Source: Bacteroidales bacterium (lineage in GTDB: Bacteria > Bacteroidota > Bacteroidia > Bacteroidales > P3). Taken from it: a DNA stretch of 64,000 bases. The stretch's first letter is position 1, and each line of letters starts with the position of its first letter. The notes below the pieces were generated by a model. The model had not been told where the DNA came from. It saw only the letters and a list, made by a program, of their open reading frames with translations, and made no database searches. Below are positions 44,977-53,700 of this stretch, piece after piece. The DNA lies in the NCBI GenBank assembly GCA_017545365.1, contig JAFWOP010000066.1:34372-98371 (forward strand). Direction: 5' to 3'. Position numbers and translations under genes: made by a program.

Positions 44977-46332
44977 CTATATCAGTTCGTCTGCCAGCTG
45001 CTTGAAGTCGATGCCGTCGAAGTTGCCGCTCGACATCATGAGCAGGTTAGCATCCTGCCAATGCATCTTGCGCAATTCCTCCACCATCTGCTTGGAGTCG
45101 GTGAAAACACGCACCCGCTCGTTGGCAAAGGCGGCACGCACCTGCTCGGGGTCGAGGTTGGGCAGTTTCTTCAGCTGTAGGGCGTGTTGGCTGTAATAGA
45201 CAAAGGGCACATCTGCCCTATCCATAGTTCCGGCATACTGCTTGAGGAATTCGGCGGTGAGGCTGCTGAAGGTGTGCAGCTCCATGCAGGCCACCAACCG
45301 ACGGTCGGGGTACTGCTCCTTCATGGCGGCGATGGTAGCACGCAGCTTCGACGGCGCATGGGCAAAGTCCTTATACACCGCAGCACTATCGCCTTTCTTC
45401 ACCAACTCCAACCGCTTGCTGGCTCCGCCGAAGCTCTGTATCGCCTCGTCGAACTGCTCGTCACTCACGCCAAGGGCGTTGCAGGCATAGCGTGCAGCAG
45501 TCAAGTTTAGCAGATTGTGGCGACCAAACACCCGCAGAGGGACATGTCCGTGGGCAGTGAGGTAGGTGATGCCCTCTACCACCTCGTGTGGCGGCACATC
45601 GTAGGGCTGCTTGGCAATATCGGTGCGGCTGTTCTTCAACGCCACATCGCGCACCTCGGCATCGTCGTTGCAATAGATGAGCCTGCCGCCCGGCTCAATC
45701 AGATTGACGAACTGGGCAAACTGGTCTTTGTAAATCTCAAACGTGGGGAAGACATTGATGTGGTCCCACTCGATGCCCGTGACGATGGCCACATGGGGCT
45801 TGTAGAGGTGGAACTTGGGTCGGCGGTCGATGGGCGAGGTCAGGTACTCGTCGCCCTCAATGACCATCACCTTAGCCGTCTCGCTCAGGCGCACCATCAC
45901 CTCGAAGCCCTCCAACTGGGCCCCCACCATGTAGTCGGCCTCGATGCCGCAGTGCTGCAGCACATGCAGTATCATGGCGGTGGTGGTGGTCTTGCCGTGG
46001 CTGCCGCCGATTACCACGCGGGTCTTCTCCTTCGACTGCTCGTAGAGGTACTCGGGATAGCTGTATATCTTCAGTCCCAGCTCCTGCGCCCGCAGCAGCT
46101 CGGGGTTGTCCTCGCGGGCATGCATCCCCAACACGATGGCATCGAGGTCGGGCGTAATCCTTTCGGGGTGCCAACCGAAGCTGTCGGGCAGCAGCCCGTA
46201 GCGTTGCAGACGGCCACGGGCAGGGTCGAAAATCTCGTCGTCCGAGCCGGTCACATGGTAACCTTTCAGGTGCAAGGCGATGGCCAGGTTGTGCATCGCG
46301 CTCCCGCCGATGGCTATGAAGTGTACTTTCAT
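44977..46332 (-). CDS. mpl: UDP-N-acetylmuramate:L-alanyl-gamma-D-glutamyl-meso-diaminopimelate ligase
   Basis: A 451-residue Mur ligase that reattaches recycled tripeptide to UDP-MurNAc in peptidoglycan recycling (ATP-dependent, cytoplasmic). The N-terminal Rossmann motif is HFIAIGGSAMHNLAIAL, and the ATP site GGSHGKTTTT is at 109-118, which is Mpl-like rather than MurC-like. The central domain has VIEGDEYLTSPIDRRPKF and GIEWDHINVFP, and the C-terminal domain KDFAHAPSKLRATI. The length is normal. It starts 3 bases after the stop of the HD-domain gene. Confidence 0.94.
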   Translation of the reverse strand: MKVHFIAIGGSAMHNLAIALHLKGYHVTGSDDEIFDPARGRLQRYGLLPDSFGWHPERITPDLDAIVLGMHAREDNPELLRAQELGLKIYSYPEYLYEQSKEKTRVVIGGSHGKTTTTAMILHVLQHCGIEADYMVGAQLEGFEVMVRLSETAKVMVIEGDEYLTSPIDRRPKFHLYKPHVAIVTGIEWDHINVFPTFEIYKDQFAQFVNLIEPGGRLIYCNDDAEVRDVALKNSRTDIAKQPYDVPPHEVVEGITYLTAHGHVPLRVFGRHNLLNLTAARYACNALGVSDEQFDEAIQSFGGASKRLELVKKGDSAAVYKDFAHAPSKLRATIAAMKEQYPDRRLVACMELHTFSSLTAEFLKQYAGTMDRADVPFVYYSQHALQLKKLPNLDPEQVRAAFANERVRVFTDSKQMVEELRKMHWQDANLLMMSSGNFDGIDFKQLADELI

Positions 46333-46335
46333 CTA

Positions 46336-47454
46336 TTATTGGTCTTTAGGGTGATACATATAATATTTCGTCACCTGTTTCTCAAGGAAGTGACGGTCGA
46401 GTTGGTCGCTGGCCTCACTGATGGGGAGGCAGCGGCCGTCCTTGAAGAGGACCTTTATTTCTTGGTCGTTAAAGTCGTAGCTGCGGTTCTTCAAAACCCC
46501 GGTGCCTGAAAAATAGGACGGCTCGGGCGCCACGAAAGGCTCATTGCTGAAACGTATCGCCGGCAGCTTGCGGTTCACCAGGTTGTTGCACAAGGTGCTC
46601 AATATCTCATCCTCCGAGTGTTGCCAATGCTTCACGGCGACCATGATGTCGTCGTCGTCCATCTCGGCAAAGCGGTCTAAGAAGTCGGGGGCCGCAGCGT
46701 CGAAGCGAAATGTCGTCGGGTCCAGCTCACGGGCACGGCGCAGGATATTCAGCAACAACTGGTCGGCAGCGATGACGGTCTTGTGCATGTACACCTGCCA
46801 ATACATCAGGCGGCGGCTGATGATGAATTTTTCCACACTGTAGATTCCCTTCTCGTCCACAACCAGTTCGTCGTCATGCACATTGAGCATCGAGATGATA
46901 CGGTCGGTACCCACGATGCCCTCGCTCACACCCGTGAAGAAACTGTCGCGCCCCAGATAGTCCAGCCGGTCCATATCCAACTGGCTGCTCACCAGCTGAT
47001 GGAGAAAATGCTTATGGTATTGGTTGGAAAAAATCTCGATGGCGACATCCAAAGCCCCGCCCATCTCGCTGTTTATCCTCTGCATCATCATCAGGGTAAT
47101 ATCCTCATGAGCCACATTCACAAACACCCGCTCGCTGGTATGCGAGAAGGGGCCGTGACCGATGTCGTGCAGCAGAACGGCCAACTTGGCGCCACGACAC
47201 TCCTCGTCGGTAACCGCCACACCTTTCTGCCGCAGCACCTCCAACGCACGCCCCATGAGGTTGAAGGCTCCCAGCATGTGGATAAAGCGCGTATGCATGG
47301 CCCCAGGGTACACCAGATAGGTCAGCCCCAGTTGCTTGATGCGCCGCTGCCGCTGGAAGTAGGGATGCTCTATAACCTGGAGAATCACGGCATCATCGAC
47401 ACTCAGAAACCCATCATACACAGGGTCGTTGATTATCTTCCTTTTGTTAGTCAT
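46336..47454 (-). CDS. HD domain phosphohydrolase
   Basis: A 372-residue HD-superfamily hydrolase related to dGTPase-like and YdhJ-type proteins. The metal-binding HD pair is H96-D97 in LLHDIGHGPFSH, preceded by HTRFIHMLGAFNL (first His near 54) and followed by LDMDRLDYLGRDSF near 180-193. Substrate unknown; nucleotide or phosphate-ester cleavage is the family's general activity. The frame remains open upstream to 47604 through a repeat element; the ATG at 47454 (MTNKRKIINDPVYDGF) is the natural start. First gene of the minus-strand operon that includes mpl and ispG; a MITE-like element sits 57 bases upstream and may carry or disturb its promoter. Confidence 0.88.
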   Translation of the reverse strand: MTNKRKIINDPVYDGFLSVDDAVILQVIEHPYFQRQRRIKQLGLTYLVYPGAMHTRFIHMLGAFNLMGRALEVLRQKGVAVTDEECRGAKLAVLLHDIGHGPFSHTSERVFVNVAHEDITLMMMQRINSEMGGALDVAIEIFSNQYHKHFLHQLVSSQLDMDRLDYLGRDSFFTGVSEGIVGTDRIISMLNVHDDELVVDEKGIYSVEKFIISRRLMYWQVYMHKTVIAADQLLLNILRRARELDPTTFRFDAAAPDFLDRFAEMDDDDIMVAVKHWQHSEDEILSTLCNNLVNRKLPAIRFSNEPFVAPEPSYFSGTGVLKNRSYDFNDQEIKVLFKDGRCLPISEASDQLDRHFLEKQVTKYYMYHPKDQ

Positions 47455-47510
47455 CACAAGAATAAAAAACGCACTTCCAGCCTCTTTATTGCCCCCGGAC
47501 GAAAAAAAGA

Positions 47511-47754
47511 TCGCTCTAGTATAAAGTATGACTGATTTTTTCCAACCTTTCCCATTGTCGCGTCCCTCCGGGACGCTGAGTAGTAGGGCTTTCGTTGACC
47601 CCACACTGCGTTCCTTGTGTGGGGTTTCTTCGAGACGTTGCTACATCTCGGCATAGCCCGAACAAGTTCGGCTCTGCACTCGACTTCCGCAACGTTATTG
47701 AAATTCAACATCTTCGATGCTGTTAAAAAATCAGTCATTTATCAAACTAGAGTC
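47511..47754 (-). mobile_element. MITE-like three-hairpin element, copy 2 (with internal insertion)
   Basis: Outer ends TCGCTCTAGTATAAAG (left) and TTATCAAACTAGAGTC (right) are inverted, and the inner ends ATGACTGATTTTTT and AAAAAATCAGTCAT are a perfect 14-bp inverted repeat. Read on the minus strand it matches copy 3 almost base for base, except for about 70 extra bases (hairpin ATGCCGAGATG region, 47628-47697) between hairpins 1 and 2 that resemble the short repeat at 48142-48190. Confidence 0.85.
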
Positions 47755-47782
47755 AAAAAGATTTGTTCTACGAATGTGTAAC

Positions 47783-47858
47783 TACGTTAACGTGTTAATG
47801 TGTTAGTCCTTGGAGCATCAGAGATTAATGAATTAACGTTAACGAATTAACGAATTCG
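47783..47858. repeat. 8-bp-period TTAACGTG/TTAACGAA array, palindromic
   Basis: ACGTTAACGTGTTAATGTGTTA, a 17-base spacer, then ATTAATGAATTAACGTTAACGAATTAACGAATT. It is related in inverse orientation to the array at 25099-25134. The whole stretch 47755-48216 contains no gene. Confidence 0.65.
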
Positions 47859-48030
47859 TCCCTCTTTTTCTATTTTGTTTGGACCTCTTTTCGACCCTGC
47901 TTCCATGCTGTTTCCCCCGGTCAAATAAAAGGCCGACAAAAGGCAAAAATCCGACAGGCAAAAAAGTGTGATTATCAGCGCACTACGGCTTATCCTCAAT
48001 ATAACTGCCCACCAATTCATTATTTTTTTG

Positions 48031-48038
48031 TATATTTG
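48031..48038 (+). promoter_or_regulatory. -7 promoter element of the nucleotidyltransferase cassette
   Basis: TATATTTG followed by CA; the leader to the ATG at 48217 is about 170 bases and contains a short hairpin repeat. Confidence 0.5.
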
Positions 48039-48141
48039 CAATGCGAATCGCTGTAGCCTTTAGCAGGTAAATCAGTGGGAATCAGCATATAACTAACTAC
48101 AAGAATGTTTTTTTGACATAACGGACAAAGACAACGTTTTC

Positions 48142-48190
48142 GATAAGCCGAGCGCAGACAAGCTCGCTTGTATGCCGAGGCGAGAAAACG
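48142..48190 (+). repeat. Short hairpin repeat GATAAGCCG..GGCGAGAAA, copy 1
   Basis: GATAAGCCGAGCGCAGACAAGC, the inner hairpin ACAAGCTCGCTTGT and then GAGGCGAGAAAA match 63774-63820. An ATG inside it (48172) is in frame with the downstream gene but is unlikely to be the real start. Confidence 0.7.
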
Positions 48191-48216
48191 ACGGTTGCGA
48201 AGAAACCAACCTTACA

Positions 48217-48525
48217 ATGAGACGACTGAGCAGAGACAAAGTATTGGACATAATACGCGCTACCGTGCGGGCACAAGAGCCCGACGCGCGGACAATCCTG
48301 TATGGCTCCCGCGCTCGGGGCGGTGCTCGTGAGGATTCAGACTGGGATACCATCATTCTGCTCAACAAGCCGAAAATGTCGCACTACGACAGATACGCCA
48401 TCGCATGTGAACTGTGGGACAAAGGTTTGGACATTGGGGAAGAAATCAACTCATTGGTTTACAGGAGAAATGCGCCACCGTCACTATTTAAATACAACGT
48501 AAGAGAGGAAGGAATACAACTATAA
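48217..48525 (+). CDS. MNT-type nucleotidyltransferase domain protein
   Basis: A 102-residue minimal nucleotidyltransferase with the hallmark GSRARGGAREDSDWD at residues 30-44; Asp42 and Asp44 would bind metal. Proteins of this type act as antitoxins or modifiers (often AMPylating) paired with HEPN-fold proteins. The start at 48217 (MRRLSRDKVLDIIRA) is preferred over 48172, which lies in a repeat element. It is followed after 89 bases by a DUF5674 gene and then a small helical protein gene, together a compact three-gene cassette on the plus strand. Confidence 0.82.
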   Translation: MRRLSRDKVLDIIRATVRAQEPDARTILYGSRARGGAREDSDWDTIILLNKPKMSHYDRYAIACELWDKGLDIGEEINSLVYRRNAPPSLFKYNVREEGIQL

Positions 48526-48614
48526 TACAAGCCACATTTATGGAATACGACACACAAGAGTACCACTGACACTAACAACGTAAAACATCTGTCAACATAT
48601 ATTTATAAACAATC

Positions 48615-48953
48615 ATGATAATAATTGACAACCCCATTTCAAAGTCTGTACTAACAGAGATGTTGCCAGGATATTTTGGCAACATGATAAAAGCCGTTGT
48701 AGATACAGGGGTAGGTATTATTGGATTAGATGCTGAATTGCACGCCGACATAGAGAAGCAAATGCTCGAAACCGGCTCAAAACAAGAAGATCTATGGGGA
48801 ATAAACCTTTATCCTGAAATGGCAGGAGATGATTTTGTGGAATTCGATTCGCTTATTAATATCCGCCCCCATCAAGGAAATCGCAGTCGTGATGTGCAAG
48901 ATGAGAAAATCCGACAACGTATAATGGAAATAATAAACAAACTTATACAATGA
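48615..48953 (+). CDS. DUF5674 family protein
   Basis: A 112-residue protein whose pattern MIIIDNPISKSVLTEML, VVDTGVGIIGLDAELHAD, GSKQEDLWGINLYPE and FDSLINIRPHQGNRSR is characteristic of DUF5674, a family of unknown function seen beside nucleotidyltransferases and toxin-antitoxin-like genes. The HxD and the terminal RPxQGNRSR are likely functional residues. The last four bases overlap the next ATG (ATGA), indicating translational coupling. Confidence 0.85.
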   Translation: MIIIDNPISKSVLTEMLPGYFGNMIKAVVDTGVGIIGLDAELHADIEKQMLETGSKQEDLWGINLYPEMAGDDFVEFDSLINIRPHQGNRSRDVQDEKIRQRIMEIINKLIQ

Positions 48954-49291
48954 GCGAAATGGTGTATCAACATAAAAGTCTTGCTGAAGGGAGGTGGGCA
49001 GAGATGTCGCTTGCCGACCAGATGCTTAACATAGGGAGCGAGGTGTCGCGTGCCAATCGATGGTTGAGCAAGGGGAACAAGGAGCAATGCCAGCGTGCCG
49101 CCGACCGTGCGTTGGAATTATTGTCCCTCACCATCAATGCCCAACGGGGGAAACACGATTTAGGGGAATTCACACGTCTGTATGAAGTGCTGGCAGACCT
49201 CTACTATGATAACAACGACTACCAAACCTCACCAGACTCTCTACAGCGCTACTTTGACGCGTTTTACTACGCTAAACAAGCAAAGAATTAA
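48950..49291 (+). CDS. Small helical protein, putative HEPN-like partner of the nucleotidyltransferase
   Basis: A 113-residue, fully helical protein starting MSEMVYQHKSLAEGRWAEM. It contains SLADQMLNIGSEVSRANRW and ADRALELLSLTI, a pattern I associate with small Bacteroidota proteins found next to nucleotidyltransferases. The canonical HEPN RxxxxH motif is not evident, so an RNase role is doubtful. The gene overlaps DUF5674 by 4 bases and ends the cassette, followed by a hairpin terminator at 49398-49415. Confidence 0.7.
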   Translation: MSEMVYQHKSLAEGRWAEMSLADQMLNIGSEVSRANRWLSKGNKEQCQRAADRALELLSLTINAQRGKHDLGEFTRLYEVLADLYYDNNDYQTSPDSLQRYFDAFYYAKQAKN

Positions 49292-49397
49292 TACACTGGG
49301 CACTAATCCGGAGGGTGTAAAGATAGCAACATAGTATCAACAAAAAACAACTAACGAAAAGAGCAAAGAACTAACATAAAGAATAACATATAAATAT

Positions 49398-49415
49398 AAA
49401 GCGTTTTCGCTTTTC
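49398..49415 (+). terminator. Short terminator hairpin after the nucleotidyltransferase cassette
   Basis: AAAGCG (49398-49403), loop TTTT, CGCTTT (49408-49413), then TTC. Confidence 0.5.
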
Positions 49416-49422
49416 TTGGTAT

Positions 49423-49531
49423 CACTGAAATCTGGTAAATTTCAAATCTTACTACACAAGAGAAGGGAAACGTTCACGGGTCTCCGTGGACTTTTCTTGT
49501 TTGTAGTAAGGGTTTTACCAGAACCTCAGTG
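49423..49531. ncRNA. Long imperfect hairpin, candidate structured RNA (6S-like or mobile repeat)
   Basis: Nearly the whole 109 bases fold on themselves: CACTGA (49423-49428) with TCAGTG (49526-49531); TCTGGTAAA (49431-49439) with TTTACCAGA (49514-49522); CTTACTACA (49448-49456) with TGTAGTAAG (49502-49510); CAAGAGAAG (49457-49465) with CTTTTCTTG (49491-49499); CACGG with CCGTG around a short loop. An asymmetric bulge separates the outer two stems from the inner ones. No coding potential. Confidence 0.6.
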
Positions 49532-49645
49532 TCAACAGAAAGTTTCACGGATTATTTTATTGTACCTAATCAACAACAAATTCAATCAATAACAATCACA
49601 TTAACAGCGACGGGCCGATGCTTAATAACAGGCACACACAACAAC

Positions 49646-50755
49646 ATGAAGAAAGCACTACTCCTTCTCACTGCACTCTGCATCGCCACGCTGGGCTTTG
49701 CACAACTACCTTTTGCCACCTTGACACATAACGACTCGATACGGGTGTATTACGGGAACAACGCCCTACAACAGGCACATGCCGCCGCCGTGGGTGGTGA
49801 CATCATCACACTGTCGCAAGGCTCATTCTATTCGGTGAACATCACCAAGGCTGTCACCATCCGCGGAGCGGGGATGTTCCGCGACGAGAGGGCAGGAACC
49901 AACGCCACCGTGCTGCAGAATGATTTCTCTATCAATGTTAGCGACACTGTCAATCGCCTCTGCATCACTGGAATATGGCACGACAACACAATAACCTGCA
50001 CAAATGCCTATCGACCTCAATTTATTAAGTGCAGGTTCAATACATTCCGCACTCTACATGCTGCATATACTGTCTCAACAAGTTCAGTGATTCGATATGC
50101 CACTTTTGTTAACTGTATTCTGTACAATTGGAGCAACAGTACTAATAATAGTATCTGGGATGCCCAATTCACCTCTTTCTTAAACAGCATCATTGCCAAC
50201 CAAAGCAACTGGGCTTCTCCTGATGCCTTAATCAACTGTGTGGCACAACAAAGTAATCACGCCTCATACATTAATAGCAAATTTATTACAAATAGTATAG
50301 TATATTATAATAATAATGGTATTTCTCAAACTCAAAATGGCTACACATCATTCAACACTATAGGAATTAATTATGGCTACTATGGCAATTATCGCTATAT
50401 ATACTTCGACATGACCAATGTCAGCACCCATAACCTGCATAATATACCCTCCTCAACCACCAGTACTAATCCGTTCAGCACGGTGTTCACCACTTTTCGT
50501 GGTACCTACTCCGACGGCATGTCCATGGCATTGAACGAAAATATCGCCACTACCATCTTGGGTAACGACAGCACACAGGTGGGCATCTATGGCGGCCAGT
50601 TCCCGTGGGACCCCTCTGTCAGCAACCCCCTAATAGGACATATCCGCGCCGCCCGCCGCACCAATGCCGCCGGTCTGCTGGAGGTGGATGTGGAGATATT
50701 GGACGATGAGGAGTCTGACAGCAGCAACACCAATAGTGGCAGCGACAACGAATAG
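49646..50755 (+). CDS. Secreted beta-helix-like protein
   Basis: A 369-residue protein with signal peptide MKKALLLLTALCIATLGFAQ; the ATG at 49646 is preferred over the frame-open ATG at 49529, which lies inside the hairpin region. The domain GDIITLSQGSFYSVNITKAVTIRGAG is typical of the first turns of right-handed parallel beta-helix proteins, followed by strands such as PQFIKCRFNTF and ATFVNCILYNW. The middle is rich in Asn, Tyr and Ser and more A+T-rich than its ends. The C-terminus is acidic (EILDDEESDSSN). No T9SS tail. It lies 21 bases before the giant T9SS gene, so both probably form one transcript. Confidence 0.75.
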   Translation: MKKALLLLTALCIATLGFAQLPFATLTHNDSIRVYYGNNALQQAHAAAVGGDIITLSQGSFYSVNITKAVTIRGAGMFRDERAGTNATVLQNDFSINVSDTVNRLCITGIWHDNTITCTNAYRPQFIKCRFNTFRTLHAAYTVSTSSVIRYATFVNCILYNWSNSTNNSIWDAQFTSFLNSIIANQSNWASPDALINCVAQQSNHASYINSKFITNSIVYYNNNGISQTQNGYTSFNTIGINYGYYGNYRYIYFDMTNVSTHNLHNIPSSTTSTNPFSTVFTTFRGTYSDGMSMALNENIATTILGNDSTQVGIYGGQFPWDPSVSNPLIGHIRAARRTNAAGLLEVDVEILDDEESDSSNTNSGSDNE

Positions 50756-50776
50756 TAACTTCAAACCACTGCCTCT

Positions 50777-53700
50777 ATGAAACGATTGCTACTTATCGTG
50801 GCGGGATGTTTGCTGGGGCTGTCACTACAGGCGCAGTCTGGGACATGGAATTGGTACTGGCCTAACAATCGAACCGGCTCCCATGCTCAGGACTTCCCCT
50901 TACGGCTCAAAAGCACGCAACTACTCTATTCGCCACAGAAGCTGTCTGCAGACAGCATGACCTATACCTATTGGTACGACCAGAACTATTCGTACCACTA
51001 CACTGGCACTCTCGGCAACGGGCATCTGCTATTTGACGTGGACAGCCTCGAAGAGGGATTCCACACACTCTATTTAAGCATCAGCGACGACTCAACCCGA
51101 CGGCTGGAGAACATCATGTTCTATCTGCCGCCAGTGTCGATGGTGGGCGACAGTGTGACGTTGGCCTATTCCTATTGGTACGACCAAGACTACAGCCACC
51201 ATTACGACGGAACCCTCGGCAACGGGCACCTGCTGTTTGAAGTGGACAGCCTACGCGAAGGCTTCCACACCCTGTATATGACACTGGGCAGCGGCACCAC
51301 CATGCGATTGGAGAACTTCATGTTCTATCTGCCACCCAACGACCTGCAGGGCGACATCCTCACAACAGAATACAGCTACTGGTTCGACCAAGACTACTCC
51401 CGACACTATAGTGGCAACTTGGGTGACGGCCACCTCCGGTTTGTCGTGGACAGCCTTCGCGAGGGATTCCACACCATGTACATGACCTTGGGCAGTGGCA
51501 ACACCATGCGACTGGAGAGTGTGATGTTCTATCTCCCATTCGAGCAAGCCTCGACTGGCTATACCAACTTGGCATACTGGTTCGACGGGGAAACAACTGT
51601 TCATCGCGTCACTCCAATAGAAGGGCACCATGTGATTACCCCGCCAGAGATGGACTGCGGCGACTGGGGAACGATACATTTTATGGGTACCGACAACCAA
51701 ACTAGCACCACCCCTTTCGTCACGAGACAGTTTATCATGATGGACTCCTCCTGCTGCCTGCCGCCGCTGTTTGTGACCGCCGACAACGTGACCGACACGG
51801 GCGCACGACTGCATTGGGACTATAACCGCCCCGAGAGCTACACGCTGGTGTGGGACACCCTGCCCTTCGCCACCCCCGACAGCAGCCACAACATGGTGGT
51901 GCTGACCGACACCACCTACTGGTTCACCGGCATGCATGCGGGCATCACCTGCTACTATGCCATCAAGACCAACTGCGACACCAGCGACAGCGGCTGGGTG
52001 CGCGGCGAGTGGACCACGGTGTGCCGCACGCTGACCCCCTACCAGGTGGACGCCTGCGACAGCTATGCCTGGCGCGGAGCCACCTACACGGAGAGCGGCA
52101 CCTACCGCGACACGGTGCCCACGGCATTGGGCTATGCGGTGCAGTGCGACAGCATCTACGAGCTGAACTTGTCGATGCACCACAGCTTCAGCACGGAGCA
52201 GACGGTGACAGCATGCCGCAGCTATGACTGGCACGGCCGCACGCTGACCGAGAGCACCGACACCGCCACCTACCACACCCACACCGTGGCGGGGTGCGAC
52301 AGCACGGTGACGCTGCACCTGACGGTGAACCACAGCACCCACCCCGACCTGACGGAGCGCGACACCGCCTGTGGCCGCTACCGCTGGCATGAGCGCACCT
52401 ACACAGAGTCGGGCGCATACACCCAGATGCATGTCTACGACGACTCGCCCTGTCCGGGCATCGACACCCTGCACCTGGTCATCCGTCCCGAGTACCACAC
52501 CCGCGACGAGGTGGCGATATACGAGGGTGACAGCGTCGTGTTCGGCGGCCAGGCCTACCGCACGGCGGGAGTGTATGAGCAGCGTTTGCTGAGCGTCTAC
52601 GGCTGCGACAGCGTGAAGGTGCTGGTGCTGCGCATAGAGCCTGTGCGCAACCAGATAGCCCGTGCCACGGTGTGCCAAGGCGAGCCTTACAGCAACGGCC
52701 AGTTCACCGTCACCGCCGCCCAAACGGCGACCGCAGGACTGCTCGTCTTGCGCGACACCCTGCGCACCGCACGCGGCTTCGACTCGCTGATTCGTGGGCT
52801 TGACCTCACCGTCCTGCCCAACAACCTTGCCACTGTGGCGAGCCTCGAACCTGCTACAGACAGCGTCATCACACGTGGCGACGTGGTGCTGCGCTGGGGC
52901 GAAGTGGCAGGAGCCACGGGCTACCGCGTCTACTTGTGGACAACGGGACAGGCGATGCCCGCCGCCCCCACCTACGTGACAACCAACACCTACCAGCACA
53001 TACCCTTCTACCAGAACCGTCAGACATACAACTGGAAGGTGGAGGCCTACAACCCCTGCGACACCACCGCCGGGGCCATACAGCATTTCCTCATCTACAA
53101 AGAGCCGTCGATGACGTTGAGCAGCCATGCCCTGGCATTCGGCGAGGTGGAGTATAACGCCTCCGCCCACCAAAGCCTCACCATCAGCGGCAGAGACCTG
53201 ACCGACTCGATAAGGCTGGCGGTGCGCGGTGCCGACTCCGCCATGTTCGCCCTCTCAGCCCCCACCCTTGACCGCTTCGGTGGCACGGTGACCGTCGCCT
53301 TCTCGCCCACCGTGATGCAGCGTAGTTTCGATGCCTACCTGACGGTGACCGGCGGCACAACGCGCGACACGGTTGCACTCAGCGGCCTGATGGCCAACTA
53401 CTACCAGTTTACGGTGAACGTGGCCGACAGCATCCTGCCCGCCAACACCCCCGTGACCATCAGCGGCACTCTGGAGAACGCCGCCCAGGAGGCACAGGCC
53501 AATGTGGCGGTGGACGTGTATGTGAAGATTATGGGACAGACCTATCTCTACACCGACACCACCGACGCCCTGGGCCACTTTGGAGCCACCTATACCCCCG
53601 TGCCGTCGGAATGCGGCTACTATGAAGTGGGGGCCTGCCTCCACGGCAGCCCCAGCCGCCGAACGATGGCCGAGTTCAACATCCCCGGCATCAGCCTGGC

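Larger units (their letters stand above)
49292..49645. other. Intergenic region with terminator and long hairpin
   Basis: No gene is seen. It contains the terminator-like hairpin at 49398 and the 109-base hairpin at 49423-49531; the last 100 bases are the A+T-rich leader of the following secreted-protein gene. Confidence 0.6.

Noticed and set aside
47455..47604. Fifty-codon N-terminal extension of the HD hydrolase
   Set aside because: It runs through the MITE-like element; the conserved protein starts at the ATG at 47454.
51251..53173. 640-codon open frame on the minus strand
   Set aside because: It lies wholly inside the T9SS giant and is a Val/Gly/His/Ala-rich mirror frame of G+C-rich repeat DNA, with no domain, signal peptide or promoter.
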